From the NCBI GenBank assembly GCA_002426495.1, contig DIQC01000050.1:1-9017 (forward strand): 9,017 nt of DNA. The letters are read 5' to 3'. Shown here one piece after another: positions 1 through 6,932 of the stretch. The DNA comes from Thermacetogenium sp. UBA5472. Lineage in GTDB: Bacteria > Bacillota > DSM-12270 > Thermacetogeniales > Thermacetogeniaceae. The position numbers and the translations under genes are program-made. Numbering within the stretch: position 1 is the stretch's first letter; each line of letters begins with the position of its first letter. The notes under the pieces were generated by a model. That model worked only from the letters and a program-made list of their open reading frames with translations. It was not told where the DNA came from and ran no database searches.

Positions 1-17
1 ACATTATTATAGCTATA

Positions 18-860
18 CTATTTACCCAGCAATTCATAAATCCTTATCATATCCAAAGAACTGCGGCAGACATCAGCCAAATGATCCAGCTCTCCATCAA
101 TGTCTATCTCACCATCTGCATCATGATCCGGCTCCTTAAAATAGAGAGAGTCTTCTTCTGGAAGGCGAATGTTAAGATAAGGGATCACCCCCAGCACCGG
201 TTTCCCTGTCTTTTCCTCCAAAAAATCCAGTGCGGGTTTCAAAAGGGATAGATCCCCCCGAAACTTGTTGATAATGATCCCCTGCACAATATCCCGTTCC
301 TCAGGATCCAGAAGTTCCAAAGTGCCCACAATAGCGGCTAAGGCGCCGCCACGGTCAATATCTGCGACCAGGAGCACCGGAGCCTCTGCCAGGCGTGCTG
401 TACGCATATTGGCCAGGTCGCGCTCCTTTAAATTGACCTCAGCCGGACTGCCCGCTCCCTCGATGATAATGAATTCATATTCCCGCTCCAGGCATTCCAG
501 AGCCTTTTTGATCTCGGTCAGCAGTGTAATGTTTTTGCCCTGATGGTAATCCTGGGCGCTCATGGCTTTTTCCAATGGCCTTCCTAACACTATCACCCGG
601 GAGGAAGCATCACTACCAGGTTTGAGTAAGATGGGGTTCATTTCTACTCGTGGCCTTATACCAGCTGCCTTGGCCTGCAGTGCTTGAGCTTGCCCCATCT
701 CATACCCAGCCTCAGTTATAAAGGAATTCTGCGTCATATTCTGCGCCTTAAAAGGAGCCACTCGACAGCCATCTTGATATAAGATACGACAAAGAGCTGT
801 GACGAGAATTGATTTTCCCACATTAGATGCAGTGCCCTGCAGCATGATCGCTTTAGTCAA
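18..860 (-). CDS. cobQ: CobQ/CbiP-type cobyric acid synthase lacking the glutamine amidotransferase domain
   Basis: CobQ/CbiP amidates four side chains of adenosylcobyrinic a,c-diamide, using ATP and ammonia from glutamine, to give adenosylcobyric acid. Seen here (280 aa): a P-loop, GTASNVGKS, at residues 9-17; the family blocks PFKAQNM (36-42), ILLKPGSD (77-84), EGAGSPAE (134-141), ADIDRGG (166-172) and GVIPYL (224-229); and LPEEDS (233-238). All belong to the N-terminal dethiobiotin-synthetase-like domain. After about residue 240 the protein jumps to a stretch, LDHLADVCRSSLDMIRIYELL (258-278), that resembles the extreme C-terminus of full-length CobQ. The roughly 200-residue GATase domain with its catalytic cysteine is missing; family members are usually near 500 aa. 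The frame is open throughout, so this is a clean domain loss, not an obvious frameshift. The start is TTG, with AAAGGA about 9 bases upstream. It is the last gene of the leftward cobalamin set. It may work with a separate amidotransferase or free ammonia, or be inactive. Confidence 0.85.
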   Translation of the reverse strand: MTKAIMLQGTASNVGKSILVTALCRILYQDGCRVAPFKAQNMTQNSFITEAGYEMGQAQALQAKAAGIRPRVEMNPILLKPGSDASSRVIVLGRPLEKAMSAQDYHQGKNITLLTEIKKALECLEREYEFIIIEGAGSPAEVNLKERDLANMRTARLAEAPVLLVADIDRGGALAAIVGTLELLDPEERDIVQGIIINKFRGDLSLLKPALDFLEEKTGKPVLGVIPYLNIRLPEEDSLYFKEPDHDADGEIDIDGELDHLADVCRSSLDMIRIYELLGK

Positions 861-900
861 CTAAGATCAATCCTTTCAGCATTTTCGTCTATTCACAACC

Positions 901-938
901 GTGGCAAGGGCGTGGCAAGGGGACGTTTCCCTTGCCAC
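901..938. repeat. REP-like palindrome with flanking direct repeat
   Basis: The arms GTGGCAAGGG (912-921) and CCCTTGCCAC (929-938) form a perfect 10-bp inverted repeat around a 7-base loop. A further copy of GTGGCAAGGG lies just before it at 901-910. It sits between the MOSC gene stop and the cobQ ribosome binding site. There is no T-tract on either side, so a terminator is unlikely. Its GGGACG-TTT-CCC core resembles that of the palindrome at 1408-1438. Confidence 0.6.
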
Positions 939-955
939 ATTGTTCCGGCTAACAG

Positions 956-1390
956 CTATCCCTTGATCAACTCAACCCGATCCCCGATGGATACCCAACC
1001 GCTGCGCAGGACCCGGCAAAAACGACCTGTATCGGCGAGAGGGACTTTTCCATGAAAGTTAAAGGTATGTGTCTTATCGAGTACCTTGCCGATCTGTACA
1101 ACCTCCAGTTCTGCCCCTCCCATCAATAAGCAGGACCCCAGAGCCATTTCGTCAACATCTATGCCTTTAATTGTTATATTCTCGGCAAACTCACCAGGAG
1201 CGGCAGAAAACCCTCCCTCTGCAGCAATTTTCTCCATTACCTCATGGGTAAGCACACTGACCTGTCTTTCTGTACCCACATGGACATCTCCTACTAGACC
1301 CTTGCCCACTTCTAAATAACCTTTGCCCACATTGACCTTTCCTGTGCCTCGTTCTTCACTGATACTGACGCCAACGACAATGCCTTCCAA
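956..1390 (-). CDS. MOSC domain protein (stand-alone)
   Basis: MOSC domains bind or carry sulfurated molybdenum cofactor; stand-alone bacterial members are around 150 aa and few have a proven role. The conserved features seen are VSISEERGTGK near the N-terminus, GLVGDVHVG-x-x-RQVSVL in the first third, and PGEFAENITIKGID, LGSCLLMGGAELEVVQIGK and GDRVEL later on. I place the start at the TTG at 1390, with AGGGGTGA just upstream, giving 144 aa. The longer frame to a TTG at 1462 would translate through a palindromic repeat and has no ribosome binding site. Usual members have cysteines just after the VxQIGK motif (KxCHxxCxI and GDCVMP); here this stretch reads KVLDKTHTFNFHGKVPLADTG without cysteine. 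The gene lies in the same direction as the cobalamin genes but has no clear link to B12 synthesis. Confidence 0.85.
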   Translation of the reverse strand: MEGIVVGVSISEERGTGKVNVGKGYLEVGKGLVGDVHVGTERQVSVLTHEVMEKIAAEGGFSAAPGEFAENITIKGIDVDEMALGSCLLMGGAELEVVQIGKVLDKTHTFNFHGKVPLADTGRFCRVLRSGWVSIGDRVELIKG

Positions 1391-1407
1391 TCTATTCACC
1401 CCTGTTG

Positions 1408-1438
1408 TTGACACGGAGGGACGGTTCTCCTGTGTCAA
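1408..1438. repeat. REP-like palindrome in the MOSC leader
   Basis: TTGACAC (1408-1414) and GTGTCAA (1432-1438) are perfect inverted arms. The stem continues with GAG/CTC around a GGGACGGTT centre. Sequences of this type (GGGACGGTTCTCCTGTGTCA and variants) recur in many Clostridia and other genomes, often as dispersed REP-like units linked with Y1/TnpA-REP transposases; this is from memory, not a search. Here it lies about 20 bases upstream of the chosen MOSC start. Confidence 0.6.
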
Positions 1439-1484
1439 TATCTTCACCTGGCGAACTACCAAGTATTGACTTAGCTATGTTGGA

Positions 1485-1506
1485 CTCCCGCTTCAAGATG
1501 CGGGAG
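1485..1506. repeat. Hairpin, 7-bp stem
   Basis: CTCCCGC (1485-1491) and GCGGGAG (1500-1506) form a perfect 7-bp stem with an 8-base loop, TTCAAGAT. No T-run follows on either strand. With the next inverted repeat it forms a structured stretch upstream of the MOSC gene. Confidence 0.5.
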
Positions 1507-1525
1507 ACTTACGCCAAGTTAGTCA

Positions 1526-1565
1526 TTTACTTAGATTAAGAGCTTTGCTTCGTACTCTAAGTAAA
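1526..1565. repeat. Long inverted repeat in the cobD-MOSC gap
   Basis: TTTACTTAGA (1526-1535) and TCTAAGTAAA (1556-1565) are perfect 10-bp inverted arms around a 20-base loop. No gene covers it. Paired hairpins of this kind are seen at ends of IS200/IS605-type elements and in structured RNAs. No transposase is present, so a remnant is only one possibility. The rest of the gap (1566-1685) is AT-rich, with no gene I can support. Confidence 0.45.
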
Positions 1566-1685
1566 GTAGCTCCATCATTTAAAGGAAATAAAAATAAGCA
1601 GGATCTGTTTATAATTGCATACTTATTATCCATAATCTACTGTTATGTAGGTATTTTAACACAAACTTTCCTGCCATTCCTGCCA

Positions 1686-2777
1686 TTAGAAACTCTGTTC
1701 ATTCACTGATTTCGTTAACTCACTCACCAGCAGACTGTTCTTTTCCCGATCTTTAACCGCTACCCGGATATGGTTGTCACCCAGGTAGGCGAAATTGCTA
1801 CAGTCCCTGACCAGGATCCCCTTCCTGGCCAGACTGTCGACCAAAGATGGTGCCGTTAGGTTTTCACCCAGTGCCAGCAGCAAAAAAGGAGCATCTGAGG
1901 GATATACCCTGACCTCATTCACTGCAGACAGGGCCGCTGAGAACTGACTCCTCTCCTGTTCAACATAGGTGCAGGTGCTGAGTTTAAAGCTGTCATCCTT
2001 CAAGATTTCTTTGGCTGCAACTTGAGCAAGAGAATTGACCTGCCAGGGGGGCTGAAACCTGTTTAACAGGGCAATGGTTTCCGGATGAGCAACCCCATAT
2101 CCAACCCGCAGCCCGGGGATGGAATAGAACTTGGTCAGAGACTGCAGGATTAAAAGGTTCTTGCTGGCCTTGGTTTTCGGAACAGCACTAAGCTCCAACC
2201 AGTGTTTATGGAAGATCAAAAAAGACTCATCGATAATGACAAAGATACCCTCAGCATCACAAAATTCAAAAAAAGGCTGTAAGATTTCGGGAGGGTACAG
2301 ATTAGCCGTAGGATTGTTGGGGTTACAGAGAAAAACCATATCCACACCACGAGCCGCCCGGATAAGGGCATTCAGCTCGGGAAGAAAGTCCTTTTCCCGT
2401 GGCAGGCGAAACAACTTTAAGCATGTTTGAAAAGCACGAGCGGCGATCTCATATTCGCTAAAGGTGGGGGCTGGGATTAAAACAGTTCGAGGACGCAGTG
2501 CCTGTATCACCATATAAATCAGCTCTACTGCACCATTGGTAAAAATCAGCTGGTCAGGAGTAATACTGAGGGATGATGCGTATTCTTCCTTCAATGTCTC
2601 ACAGTAGGGCTCTGGATAAGCTGTCACATACCTGAGCCCCTTCTCCAGCAGGGCATGTATCACCTCCGGAGGTCCTAAGGGATTGGTATTGACGCTGAAA
2701 TCAAGTATTTTTTCTGGATCAAGGCCATATTTTCTTGCGGCCAGATTAAGATTTCCACCATGTTGGTGTTTCTGCAT
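1686..2777 (-). CDS. cobD: L-threonine-O-3-phosphate decarboxylase (CobD, Salmonella naming)
   Basis: This is a PLP enzyme of the HisC-like aminotransferase fold that decarboxylates threonine phosphate to (R)-1-amino-2-propanol O-2-phosphate, the linker in the B12 nucleotide loop. It has 363 aa, the usual length. Seen: the N-terminal HGGNLNLAARKYGLD and DFSVNTNPLGPP (residues 6-37) typical of CobD; FTNGAVELIY (79-88), which holds the phosphate-cofactor region; CNPNNPTAN (151-159); IIDESF (181-186); and SLTKFYSIPGLRVGYG (213-228), with Lys216 as the likely Schiff-base lysine. These separate it from histidinol-phosphate aminotransferase only in degree, but its place beside a threonine kinase and cbiB decides the call. 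The ATG at 2777 has GGAGG 9 bases upstream. Its first 32 bases overlap the end of the kinase gene, so translation is probably coupled. No terminator is seen after it. Confidence 0.93.
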   Translation of the reverse strand: MQKHQHGGNLNLAARKYGLDPEKILDFSVNTNPLGPPEVIHALLEKGLRYVTAYPEPYCETLKEEYASSLSITPDQLIFTNGAVELIYMVIQALRPRTVLIPAPTFSEYEIAARAFQTCLKLFRLPREKDFLPELNALIRAARGVDMVFLCNPNNPTANLYPPEILQPFFEFCDAEGIFVIIDESFLIFHKHWLELSAVPKTKASKNLLILQSLTKFYSIPGLRVGYGVAHPETIALLNRFQPPWQVNSLAQVAAKEILKDDSFKLSTCTYVEQERSQFSAALSAVNEVRVYPSDAPFLLLALGENLTAPSLVDSLARKGILVRDCSNFAYLGDNHIRVAVKDREKNSLLVSELTKSVNEQSF

Positions 2778-3660
2778 GATTCCCTTCCTCCTTCTCCCAG
2801 GCCCGGCCCGGGTAACGTGGTCCTCCCCCTACCAGACTCAGGGGGTAGTACGCCTTTACCTCCGGAAAATGTTTTATAATGCTGCTCACCAAGGAGTTAT
2901 TCCCTTCCCCTCCCGGCGGAACCAACACCCCTGCCACAGTGCCGCTGTGAGCCACATTTACACCATATGCTCCGTACCTTGACGTAAAGTCGATCAGCTC
3001 TTCTAGACGCGATTTAGGAAGTATCCCCTGATTGACAAGTGCACTTAAGGTCGCACCCTTGCCTAGAAGAACAGGATCTTTTCTGGCTATCCCGGCCTTA
3101 ACAAGCTCCAAGGCTTGACCTATCTCACACTCATGGGAGCTATTCCAGGCTGACAGATCGCCGCGGCTGTTAAACTCCAGAGTATCCACGATTCCACCGA
3201 AATCCAGTGCTATAATTCCCAGGGGAAGGGCCTGACCCAACTCCTCATACAGCTTGCCCTGCACATGATCAAAAAGAACAATCCCCGGAAAGAATGTCGC
3301 ATCAGATGGCTCCACAGCCAGTGCGATGGCAGCAATTTCATGGGGATCAGGTTTTGCTTCGATAGCTGCGGCAGCGGCAAAGCATCCGGCAGCCAGATCA
3401 GCGGTGCTACTGGCCATCCCCTTGCCCACCGGAATAGAAGAGGACACTTTCAGCACAGCCCCATAGTCTGAAAATCCTTTCATGTCTAGCATCCTGCGCA
3501 CCCCCAGATACGTTTTAATGCGGTTCGCAGGATAGGCATCTTCTAGATCGAAACCAAGCCTTACAGTCACCCGGCTAAACCAGTTCACCGGACAGGAAAC
3601 CAGAAAATTGGTGCCCCCAATGGTTCCCTGAACCAATTCTCCACAGGAAGCAGGAACCAT
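2746..3660 (-). CDS. pduX: L-threonine kinase, PduX-like (GHMP family)
   Basis: It phosphorylates L-threonine with ATP to L-threonine-O-3-phosphate, the CobD substrate. I start it at the ATG at 3660 (GGGGAG 5 bases upstream), giving 304 aa, the family's usual size. The frame is open for another 68 codons upstream, but that part runs back into cbiB and looks non-coding. Seen: VPASCGELVQG (2-12), the family N-terminus; the GHMP ATP-binding loop PVGKGMASSTADLA (77-90); EPSDATFFPG (117-126); ALDFGGIVDT (151-160); NVAHSGTVAGVL (235-246); and the glycine-rich VGGGPRY (277-283) near the C-terminus. The kinase follows cbiB by 145 bases and overlaps cobD by 32, so all three are probably on one transcript. 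The tail after residue 285 is hydrophilic and coincides with the overlap. Confidence 0.9.
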   Translation of the reverse strand: MVPASCGELVQGTIGGTNFLVSCPVNWFSRVTVRLGFDLEDAYPANRIKTYLGVRRMLDMKGFSDYGAVLKVSSSIPVGKGMASSTADLAAGCFAAAAAIEAKPDPHEIAAIALAVEPSDATFFPGIVLFDHVQGKLYEELGQALPLGIIALDFGGIVDTLEFNSRGDLSAWNSSHECEIGQALELVKAGIARKDPVLLGKGATLSALVNQGILPKSRLEELIDFTSRYGAYGVNVAHSGTVAGVLVPPGGEGNNSLVSSIIKHFPEVKAYYPLSLVGGGPRYPGRAWEKEEGNHAETPTWWKS

Positions 3661-3805
3661 TGAGCTCCCCTGTAAAATAGGCAAAACTCTCCCCACCTTG
3701 AAACTAGATGTATTGATGCAGAATGTCGTCACTGCGAAACCAGCCAGTTCGGTTGGACTTTGCCCACGACAAACTGCCAACCAGCAATAATAGTGTAGAT
3801 AGATA

Positions 3806-4768
3806 TTATTGAATGAGCAAAACCAGGCCACTATAGAGAACAAGAAACAACACACAAGTGCCATATATCAGTTTCCTGACAGCTTTGATATGCTCCTTCT
3901 CCAGGATATTTACAGGATCCCCTAAATGTGGTCTTTCCGATGATATGCCTTGATAATACGATGTTCCTCCTAGCTGAACCCCCAGAGCTCCGGCAACAGC
4001 CGCCTCCGGATAGCCGCTGTTCGGACTGGGATGATTCCTTCTATCACGCCTGGTGATTATATGGGCAGAACGCCAGTCCAATTTAAGAAACCAGGCACAG
4101 ATCACCAGGAATAGGGCAGTCAAGCGTGCCGGAAGATAATTGGCAACATCATCCAGCCGGGCAGCAAACCACCCGAAGTCACGGTACCTTTCATTTTTAT
4201 ACCCCAGCATAGAATCGTGGGTATTGATCATGCGGTAGGCCAAGGCCAGAGGCACACCCCCAATAGCAAAATAAAAAAGTGGAGCGATGACCCCATCGGA
4301 AATATTTTCGGCCACAGTTTCTACAGTTGCCCTGACAATCTCTGATTCATCAAGATTATGCGTATCCCTGCCCACAATCATACTCAGTTTCTGGCGCGCC
4401 TGAACCAGATCACCCTTTTCCAGCAGTCTATAGATCTCCAGAGCTGCCTTGTCCAGACTGCGCACAGCAAAAGTGCACCACAGTAGAATCCCCCCCAGGA
4501 TGATAGCTATAAGGGGGGCGACCATGCCTAATTCCGCCAGCAGCAGATAGGCAAGTAGAAATACCAGCAGCACATTTACCAGGACAAGCAGCGTCCCTGC
4601 CAAACGTTGGTGCCCGGAAGATGCCTCTTTTTTGTAAACAACTTCTTCACTTTTGCTGATCCATCTTCCGGCTAAAGCAACCGGATGGTACGGTGTCTGT
4701 GGGTCACCTATCAGTATATCAATAACGACTGCCAGCAGCAGTGTCACTAAAGCTATTTCTGTAAACAT
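3806..4768 (-). CDS. cbiB: Adenosylcobinamide-phosphate synthase CbiB
   Basis: This integral membrane enzyme joins aminopropanol phosphate to adenosylcobyric acid, giving adenosylcobinamide phosphate (called CobD in Pseudomonas naming). It has 320 aa, the normal length. Conserved stretches seen: DILIGDPQTPYHPV (17-30); RDTHNLDESEIVRATVETVAEN (134-155), followed by DGVIAPLFY; INTHDSMLGYKNERYRDFGW (181-200); LDDVANYLPARLTA (205-218); and HPSPNSGYPEAAVAGALGV (246-264). Hydrophobic segments lie at about 3-20, 56-98, 158-178, 215-230 and 299-319. The ATG at 4768 follows a weak GTGAAG ribosome binding site. It is the first gene after the cobalamin riboswitch and is expected to fall when B12 is plentiful. 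Confidence 0.94.
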   Translation of the reverse strand: MFTEIALVTLLLAVVIDILIGDPQTPYHPVALAGRWISKSEEVVYKKEASSGHQRLAGTLLVLVNVLLVFLLAYLLLAELGMVAPLIAIILGGILLWCTFAVRSLDKAALEIYRLLEKGDLVQARQKLSMIVGRDTHNLDESEIVRATVETVAENISDGVIAPLFYFAIGGVPLALAYRMINTHDSMLGYKNERYRDFGWFAARLDDVANYLPARLTALFLVICAWFLKLDWRSAHIITRRDRRNHPSPNSGYPEAAVAGALGVQLGGTSYYQGISSERPHLGDPVNILEKEHIKAVRKLIYGTCVLFLVLYSGLVLLIQ

Positions 4769-4791
4769 TTCTTCACAGCCTTTACTATCCC

Positions 4792-4834
4792 CTCAAAGAA
4801 TAAAGCCCCCGCCTATACAAAACAGGGGTTTTTT
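4792..4834 (-). terminator. Possible terminator platform of the cobalamin riboswitch
   Basis: Read leftward, AAACCCC (about 4831-4825) can pair with GGGG (4810-4806) and a following TTT, and the tract TTTATTCTTT comes next. It lies between the aptamer and cbiB, where an expression platform belongs. The stem is imperfect and short, so control by hiding the start site is also possible. Confidence 0.4.
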
Positions 4835-4883
4835 CAACCAGCAAAAGTTATTTCCCCATCAAGCGTAGGTGCATTACACACAA

Positions 4884-5048
4884 ACAGGCAGGTCTCCTGG
4901 CTCGAGATCAACTCACATCCGCGCCTTCCCACCCACACTCACCTGAGTGCTAGGCAGTGACATTATGCGAAAGTGATCCCCCTCACAGTGACGCCATCGC
5001 GCCGGAATTGCACCGGCTTCCCTTTTCAGCCTCATTTGGCCACCTGTC
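4884..5048 (-). ncRNA. Cobalamin riboswitch aptamer
   Basis: Read leftward, the sequence carries the hallmarks of the B12 aptamer: AAAAGGGAAGCCGGTGCAAT followed by TCCGGCGCGATGG, then GTCACTG, a GGGAAGGCG block, and the B12 box GAGCCAGGAGACCTGCC at 4903-4887. ACAGG (5048-5044) can pair with CCTGT (4888-4884) to close the outer stem. It precedes cbiB by 115 bases. Binding of adenosylcobalamin or a relative should reduce expression of the leftward operon. Confidence 0.95.
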
Positions 5049-5072
5049 CGCAAATTGTACTTTCTATATTAC

Positions 5073-5101
5073 ACTATACTATTTTCCCGCTTTTACTACA
5101 A
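5073..5101 (-). promoter_or_regulatory. Promoter of the riboswitch and cobalamin operon
   Basis: Read leftward, TTGTAG (5101-5096) and TATAGT (5078-5073) are separated by 17 bases. Transcription would start near 5066, just ahead of the aptamer. The -35 box is weak; the -10 box and the position are good. Confidence 0.55.
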
Positions 5102-5142
5102 GATATATTCCTGAGTCGGTTTACAGTCAGAGATGCAGAAAT

Positions 5143-5170
5143 TTGCCATTAGAGCAAGCTGGTTTATAAT
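5143..5170 (+). promoter_or_regulatory. Promoter of the M29 aminopeptidase gene
   Basis: TTGCCA (5143-5148) and a perfect TATAAT (5165-5170) are 16 bases apart, giving a start near 5177 and a leader of about 38 bases. It is back to back with the riboswitch promoter, about 40 bases away. Confidence 0.65.
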
Positions 5171-5214
5171 TATTATGGTGGCAAAATATTCATAATTAAA
5201 TGGAGGTAATATCA

Positions 5215-6330
5215 ATGATCGACCCTAGAATAAGCACACTGGCCAACAACCTGGTCAATTACTCCTGCGAACTCAAAAAAGGAGAAAATCTCCTGATCGA
5301 GGCCATCGGCCTTGAGCTCCCCCTGGTCACAGAGCTGATCAATGCAGCCTATCAGGCAGGAGCAGTCCCCTGTTGTATGCTCAAAGATTCCGCAGTTGAA
5401 CGAGCTATTTTGATGAATACCAGCAGACAGCAGATGGAACAGAGAGCGAAATACGAAGCTGCAGTGATGAGTGATATGCAAGCTTATATCGGCATTCGCT
5501 CTGGCAGAAATGCCTCAGAACTCTCCGATGTACCCCCAGAAAAAATGGGGATCTATGAAAAGTATTTCTGGAACCAGGTTCACGGCAAGATCCGAGTGCC
5601 CCATACAAAATGGGTAGTCCTGCGTTACCCAAACCCTTCTATGGCGCAGCTGGCCAATATGAGCACCGAGTCCTTTGAAGACTATTACTTTGATGTCTGT
5701 AACCTGGATTATCAAAAAATGTCTCAGGCCATGGACCCACTTGTTGAACTGATGAATAGGACTAACAAAGTAAAGATTACCGGCCCGGGCACTAACCTGG
5801 AGTTTTCCATCCAAGGACTGCCTGCTGTTAAATGCGATGGTAAGCGTAACATCCCTGACGGCGAGGTCTATACCGCTCCTGTCCGTCATTCAGTTAACGG
5901 GAGGATCACCTACAACACACCCTCACCACACCAGGGCTTCACCTTTGAAAACATCTCACTGGAATTCCAAGATGGAAAGATAATTCATGCTGCGGCAAAT
6001 GACAGCGCCAGAATTAACAAAGTATTTGATATAGATGAAGGAGCCAGATATGTCGGTGAATTCTCCTTCGGACTTAACCCCTATATCAACAAACCGATCA
6101 GAGATACACTCTTCGATGAAAAAATATCGGGATCGATTCACTTTACGCCGGGAAGCGCCTATGATGATTGTTTCAATGGTAATAGATCAGCACTCCATTG
6201 GGATCTGGTATTGATTCAAACACCTGAATATGGTGGCGGAGAAATTTATTTTGACGAAGTATTGATCAGGAAAGATGGAATATTCGTGCTTCCCGAACTG
6301 GCCGGATTGAACCCGGAGAATTTGGCCTAA
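5215..6330 (+). CDS. M29-family metallo-aminopeptidase (AmpS/AmpT/PepS-like)
   Basis: M29 enzymes are cytoplasmic aminopeptidases with two metal ions that release N-terminal residues from peptides. By comparison with the T. thermophilus AmpT ligands, the expected residues are present: Glu217 in DGEVYTAP, Glu282 in RYVGEFSFGLNP, His309 and Tyr316 in GSIHFTPGSAYDD, and His328 and Asp330 in SALHWDL. An N-terminal alpha/beta domain covers about residues 1-180. The product is 371 aa, slightly short of the usual 400-410, partly because the loop between Tyr316 and His328 is short. The ATG at 5200 overlaps the GGAGG at 5202-5206, which is correctly spaced for the ATG at 5215, so I use the latter. Upstream is a clear promoter; nothing links it functionally to the B12 genes. 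Confidence 0.92.
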   Translation: MIDPRISTLANNLVNYSCELKKGENLLIEAIGLELPLVTELINAAYQAGAVPCCMLKDSAVERAILMNTSRQQMEQRAKYEAAVMSDMQAYIGIRSGRNASELSDVPPEKMGIYEKYFWNQVHGKIRVPHTKWVVLRYPNPSMAQLANMSTESFEDYYFDVCNLDYQKMSQAMDPLVELMNRTNKVKITGPGTNLEFSIQGLPAVKCDGKRNIPDGEVYTAPVRHSVNGRITYNTPSPHQGFTFENISLEFQDGKIIHAAANDSARINKVFDIDEGARYVGEFSFGLNPYINKPIRDTLFDEKISGSIHFTPGSAYDDCFNGNRSALHWDLVLIQTPEYGGGEIYFDEVLIRKDGIFVLPELAGLNPENLA

Positions 6331-6541
6331 GGCTTACTTGCCTATCGATCGCATATTTAGTCAGTGATTTTAACCTATAGTCTTGCTAACATCGGAGAAG
6401 ATACTATTAATCTCCCGTGGAAAGACACCTAGTTGTTATATCTTTTCATGACCAATATTTCTAGCAGCTGCGGCTGAAGCGCATATTTTTAATGATTCTG
6501 GTTATTTTATAAAAAACAAGATAAAGGAGGCAATTTGTAAA
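6331..6541 (+). other. Intergenic stretch ahead of the DUF378 gene
   Basis: These 211 bases hold no ORF I can support. They end in a strong ribosome binding site, AAAGGAGG (6523-6530), 11 bases ahead of the DUF378 start. No convincing terminator for the aminopeptidase gene or sigma-A promoter for the next gene could be picked out. Confidence 0.5.
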
Positions 6542-6748
6542 ATGACCGCACTTGACAAAACTGCATTAGTCCTCGTCATTCTAGGTGCCCTCAACTGGCT
6601 CTTAGTCGGACTTGCCAGGATGGATGTAGTAGCAATGCTCTTCGGCGGCGCTGAAACTATGATCAGCAGAATCATTTATACAATTATTGGTTTAGCAGGG
6701 TTATGGGCTATCACCATTTTGGTCAGGCCAGAAATCGGAGCAAAGTAA
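6542..6748 (+). CDS. DUF378 family small membrane protein
   Basis: This is a 68-aa protein with two hydrophobic helices, at about residues 8-26 and 41-61, split by a short polar loop containing GLARMDVVAMLFGG. The pattern LDKTALVLVILGALNWLLVG, followed by MISRIIYTIIGLAGLW, matches the DUF378 family (members about 60-75 aa, function unknown) closely. The ATG follows a strong AAAGGAGG. It stands alone, with a strong terminator about 120 bases downstream. It is expected to sit in the cell membrane; no role can be given. Confidence 0.88.
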   Translation: MTALDKTALVLVILGALNWLLVGLARMDVVAMLFGGAETMISRIIYTIIGLAGLWAITILVRPEIGAK

Positions 6749-6870
6749 AATATCAAACAGAATAATACATTGATTCTCGCAACATATTTCGTTATCATGC
6801 CCTGCTTCTCATTTTCCGTTCTTGCTCAAACTCGATTTAGGGTAATTATACGAGGCGAGAGTAAAGGCAA

Positions 6871-6892
6871 AGCCCCCGGTTTCCCGGGGGCT
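6871..6892 (+). terminator. Strong intrinsic terminator
   Basis: AGCCCCCGG (6871-6879) and CCGGGGGCT (6884-6892) form a perfect 9-bp GC-rich stem with a TTTC loop, followed by AGTTTTCT. It closes the DUF378 transcript. Read leftward, the tail TTGCCTTTAC is less T-rich, so it may also stop the facing small gene, but more weakly. Confidence 0.85.
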
Positions 6893-6932
6893 AGTTTTCT
6901 CCATGGCAGGATAATTTTCTACAAGTTATCCT

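Noticed and set aside
1391..1462. Longer MOSC reading frame starting at TTG 1462
   Set aside because: It has no ribosome binding site and translates through a palindromic repeat. The shorter form fits the usual family length.
3661..3864. 68-codon N-terminal extension of the threonine kinase
   Set aside because: It overlaps the end of cbiB, has atypical composition, and homologues begin near VPASCGELVQG.
5200..5214. ATG 5200 as start of the M29 gene
   Set aside because: This ATG overlaps the GGAGG that serves the ATG at 5215.
5212..5889. Leftward frames opposite the M29 gene
   Set aside because: They are antisense shadows with no family likeness; the rightward gene has all its catalytic residues.
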